Source: Chrysophaeum taylorii
Lineage: Eukaryota > Sar > Pelagophyceae > Pelagomonadales > Pelagomonadaceae
Length of the DNA stretch: 64,000 nt
Direction of reading: 5' to 3'
NCBI GenBank assembly: GCA_029834535.1
Contig: JAQMWT010000122.1
Location: 62,001 to 126,000, forward strand
Positions 61,055 through 64,000 of the stretch are shown here, one piece after another. The notes below the pieces were generated by a model that was not told the origin of the DNA, did no database searches, and saw nothing but the letters and a program-made list of their open reading frames with translations. The position numbers and the translations under genes are program-made. Each line of letters begins with the position of its first letter. Positions within the stretch are counted from its first letter, which is position 1.

Positions 61055-61273
61055 TTAATAGGAGTATGAGTAGGACATTTGAAGGCGGCGGCCCTCGTTT
61101 TCTTCGTTCTGCAGACGGCGCGGATTGTAGCCACGGAGGAACTTGTCGGCCTTCTCGAGCTCAGAGTCGAGGACATTGAACATCTCCCTTTCTTCGATGT
61201 CCTTGATTTCGTAGGGCGCGGCGGCGAAGGCGGCTCCGACAAAGAAGAGCAACGCGTACAAGAAACGAGCCAT
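61055..61273 (-). CDS. Small secreted protein, unknown function
   Basis: 72 residues from the ATG at 61273; further in-frame upstream codons have only weak starts. Clear signal peptide MARFLYALLFFVGAAFAAAP with likely cleavage at AFA-AAP. The mature part is about 54 residues: acidic (YEIKDIEEREMFNVLDSELE), then KADKFLRGYNPRRL, NEENEGRRL and an ending rich in Ser-Tyr (SYSYSY). No cysteine in the mature part. No family recognised. RGYNPRRLQ and EGRRLQ resemble paired-basic sites, so proteolytic processing is possible (inference). Confidence 0.6.
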   Translation of the reverse strand: MARFLYALLFFVGAAFAAAPYEIKDIEEREMFNVLDSELEKADKFLRGYNPRRLQNEENEGRRLQMSYSYSY

Positions 61274-61689
61274 TGTAACTGCTGTCCTTCTCAGATAGAA
61301 CTGACGACGTTGGTGGATCCTCCAAATTTTGGGTGGGGTGCAAGTCCACTTCTGCGGTTCAAGCAACAGAAGAATCCTATTGTATCAGGTCGTACACAAC
61401 TCTTTAAAGGCCAAAGAATAGTTCTCTGCCCGAGAGCGTGGTACTTCAATGTGTAAACGTCACCAGTTATGGAAACGCACTACGAATCACGAATTCTTTA
61501 ATTCAATTGACGTCATCGTTCCTCGAAGATACTTTAAGAAGTGCACCCACGGTCATATGGGACAAAATTTTTGTAAACGAGAAAAAACACGTAACATTCG
61601 GGACATTCTTGTGGATTAAGGGTCTCGCGCCGCGCACGTCCCTCGCAAGCACTCGAAGTCGCCCGACCCCGCAATAGAGTTGAACTTTA

Positions 61690-62690
61690 ATTTGGGCGTG
61701 CTCGATGAACTTATAGAAGGCGACGTCGACATTCAATCGTTGAGGAACGCGGGCGACTAACAGAGTGGCGGCGCGCTCGATGGCGCCGAGGTCGTCGAAC
61801 CCGATCCACACGGCCAGAGCGCGCTCTCGTAGCCGGAGACGGTCGTCGACAGCTGCCGGAGACGGCGCAGCGTGAGTGCCATCTCCGTCGCCATCGCTTT
61901 TCCCCAGCCGCCGTTGCGGTGCGGACGGAATGTCGATCGATAACGGCGCAGCTCGGCGCTCACAGATCGATACGTCGCCGGTCGAACGGGAGAGCGCGAC
62001 ATCGTTGTCGTCGTCCTCCTCCTCTTCCTCCTCGATGATCTCGACATCGAACGTTTTGAGCACGCGCATGGCGCAAGCGGCAGCGTCGACTGCGAGCGAT
62101 CGGTCGAGCTCCTTGCCCCTCGACGGAGAGATCGGCCAATGTCCGCGCTCCTTTTCCCGATGGTCGAGCGCTTGGAGAAGCATCTGACACACATGTCGTG
62201 GGCGGCTTCCAGATAGTCAACGGAGCGCTCGAGGCCTTGGATCTCGAACCAAATCATGCGTCGATGCAGCTGCTCGGGGCGGCACCCAAATGCTCGTCCA
62301 GCCAGGCCGTAAGGCCTGCGATCTCCTGCTCGAAGGCGTCGATCTCTCCCTTGAGAGCGTTGAGATCACGTCCCTGTTTTTTCTTGATCCCGACCTATTG
62401 CCGCTCAGCTCGGCCATCTGCGCTCGCACCGCCTCCATCTTGGCTTCCCGGATCTCGATCTTCCGAGTCAGCGCCCGACGTAGAGGATCGCACTCAACCT
62501 CCTTCTGCGCCTCCATCGCGAAGCACGCTGCGAGTCGCCCGGACGCGTGCCTGTCAATGTCGCTCCCCAATTTCCTCGATGTCGCGTCATCGCCCGTGTC
62601 CCCGAAGGCATGGCGATACCGCGCTCGAAGGTCGTGAAGTTCCACTTTCTTGCCGGCGACCTGCGCTTTCGAATCCACCGCAGAGCACAT
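61690..62690 (-). pseudogene. Decayed coiled-coil protein gene
   Basis: Minus-strand sequence stays protein-like through three frame changes: VELHDLRARYRHAFGDTGDD to KIEIREAKMEAVRAQMAELS (62,640-62,405), KKQGRDLNALKGEIDAFEQE with IAGLTAWLDEHLG (62,385-62,290), RRMIWFEIQGLERSVDYLEA (62,260-62,200), then QMLLQALDHREKERGHWPIS to an acidic run (62,185-62,000) and NVDVAFYKFIEHAQIKVQLY (about 61,735-61,680). Helical heptad character suggests coiled coils. A 35-nt intron could explain the first change but not all. Either a recent pseudogene or a gene with several indels. No family named. Confidence 0.45.
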
Positions 62691-62799
62691 AGAGACGCCG
62701 CGCCCGATGGGCTGGTGGCTATCCTTCGTCGTCTGGGAGAATCACTGTCGCAGTAACGCACCAAAATCCCAGAACCCTCTTCGCCGAGCCGCAGCTGCA

Positions 62800-62965
62800 C
62801 TGCGGCTCGGCGATGGCCCCCGACTAGGCCTCGAGATACCTCCACCTTCTAGGCTCCCCTCACCTCTCCGCGCAACCCCACAAGCCCCTGATCGCAGAGC
62901 GTGCCCCTCTTCGCACCCCCCCACACCCCACATGCACGCAGACACGTAGCAGGCGACCTCTGATG
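62800..62965 (+). repeat. Dispersed repeat family B, copy 5
   Basis: CTGCGGCTCGGCGATGGCCC through CTAGGCCTCGAGATACCTCC to a CCCCACAC-rich end. Closest to the 14575 copy. Confidence 0.75.
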
Positions 62966-62997
62966 AATGACCCTACGTTAAGGCTGCCCAGCTGACT

Positions 62998-63190
62998 AAC
63001 TAACTAACTTCGGACCTCTCCAGGGCATGGGAGCCAGGCTGGGCTGGCAGGAGCCGGTCCAGGATCACAGAGCAAAATCACACAGTTGGGGTAGAGGCGA
63101 GGGATGAAACGGCGTTGATGGCGGACCGCCACTGCGCGCGCGGTCTTGTGCGAGGTCGTGCCACGAATTGAAGGGGATGCCCAGCTGAGC
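62998..63190 (-). repeat. Dispersed repeat family A, alternative middle, copy 7 (partial)
   Basis: Starts CTAACTAACTAACTTCGGAC (the complement of the TTAG tail) and continues to CACGAATTGAAGGGGATGC. The 5' module is missing. Confidence 0.8.
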
Positions 63191-63392
63191 GCGCGGAAAT
63201 TCAGGGGCGAGGGGTGCGGACGCCACGTGGTTTTTATTTTCGCAAATGACGCGTCTTGGGCCGCTCTACACGCAGCTGAATCGCGAGACATCTAGACTCG
63301 AGTAGACCGTCGAACAGACGTCTGTGAGGCCCCTATGCTACCGCAACACTGGCGGCAGCGCCGAAGGCGATCTGGGACCTTGTTTTGCTTAG

Positions 63393-63644
63393 GCCAGTCT
63401 ACTCGACGCCAAGGCCGTTGCCAAACTCAAGGGCAAGGACGTCACAAAGATCACGGTCCGCGAGATCACCTCAATCCTCGGCGGCTACTTCGGCGCGCCC
63501 GAGCGCAAGGGCGACAAAGTGGCCCACGTCAAGGCCCAGCGGGACGCCGTCGGGGCCAAACCTGACGCCCTCAACGCGGCCCAGTTGGCCACCGCTTGCG
63601 TCGGCACGCTCGACTCTAACGCTTTTAATGGTCGACTGCTCTAA
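63393..63644 (+). other. Exon-like coding fragment, unknown
   Basis: After a polypyrimidine stretch ending TTGCTTAG the frame is open for 83 codons: LLDAKAVAKLKGKDVTKITV, REITSILGGYFGAPERKGDK, VAHVKAQRDAVGAKPDALNA and TACVGTLDSNAFNGRLL, then TAA. It has no start codon, so it is a terminal exon of something lost or distant, or a fragment carried by a repeat: the sequence right after the stop (GGGTTTAGGAGTAAACTCAA) is shared with 41206-41250. Lys/Ala-rich; no family recognised. Confidence 0.4.
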
Positions 63645-64000
63645 GGGGTTTAGGAGTAAACTCAAAGGTTAGCTCTAAGGTGTGGGTGGCTGCGGATAAG
63701 TGTGGAGGCCCTAAGCTTCAATCCGTGCGAAACCTTTCTCGTGAACACGCATCACTGGTTCGAATCTCGTGATTTGAAGTGAACACGTCGCCTTTCCTTT
63801 CGTTGCGATCGTGAGTTTTTGAGCCCACGCCGCATCGTGTCGCCCAGTGACCGAGACGTGGAAGGAACCCGACATAGTTCCCTTCGTTATCCATCCTACG
63901 GCCATAAAAGCCTCCACCGGATCCGTGAAAGTTTCCCGCAATTAGCTTTCTTTGGAACGGAGTATAGCATAAGATTTGCACCGCCGTGCAGTGTGTATCG
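63645..64000. other. Repeat-like 3' edge of the window
   Basis: 63650-63690 repeats the AGTAAACTCAAAGGTTAGC segment of 41206-41250. The remainder shows no gene. CTGGTTCGAATCTCGTG at about 63757 resembles a tRNA T-arm, but no tRNA fold is completed. Confidence 0.4.

Noticed and set aside
63757-63772. tRNA T-arm-like GGTTCGAATCTCG
   Set aside because: No cloverleaf can be built around it.

Overview
The window is nuclear DNA from a GC-rich eukaryotic alga. Genes have short GT-AG introns (41-74 nt) or none and lie on both strands without operons. A nuclear gene for mitochondrial EF-Tu, a plastid ClpR-type subunit with a signal-peptide-like leader (as in secondary plastids), an ankyrin-LOV photoreceptor, and axoneme/tubulin-related genes (CFAP70-like, cytosolic carboxypeptidase) point to a flagellated photosynthetic protist. 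An ochrophyte stramenopile, for example a pelagophyte, is my best guess. That is inference; no marker gene here fixes the species.

Layout. 0-13.3 kb: 5'-truncated YqaJ-type nuclease gene, EF-Tu (-), a repeat-rich 2.7-kb gap, a 7-TM protein (+), a double-hotdog thioesterase (-), a PhyH-SET fusion (-), and head to head with it a CFAP70-like TPR protein (+). 13.3-25.8 kb: a 10.47-kb Ty3/Gypsy LTR retrotransposon on the minus strand with identical 336-bp LTRs and a 5-bp target duplication, inserted in an older dispersed repeat. 25.8-33 kb: PH-WW protein, DMT-type transporter, acyltransferase-3 membrane protein. 36-40 kb: a small spliced gene, an AGC-like kinase and the ClpR gene. 40-42 kb: Helitron-type helicase debris and repeats. 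42-47 kb: tubulin-type carboxypeptidase and an ABTB1 orthologue. 47-52 kb: gene-poor, with repeats and a perfect hairpin. 52-61 kb: dense genes for a CYTH-like membrane protein, ANK-LOV, ISN1, an ERGIC/thioredoxin PDI, SLX1 and a small secreted protein. 61.5-64 kb: a decayed gene, repeats and an exon-like fragment.

Main discovery candidate. Between its protease and reverse transcriptase the retrotransposon carries a C5-cytosine DNA methyltransferase domain with recognisable motifs I, IV (PPC), VIII and IX/X. Capture of cytosine methyltransferases by retrotransposons has been reported in dinoflagellates and charophyte algae (de Mendoza and colleagues, 2018). This would be a further, apparently recent case in what looks like a different lineage. 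The reading frame changes several times along the element, mostly at homopolymer runs, so either the copy is slightly damaged or the assembly has indels there.

Other notable items are the PhyH-SET fusion, the ANK-LOV receptor, the ClpR subunit lacking catalytic Ser and His, and a dispersed repeat family whose copies share both ends but differ in the middle.
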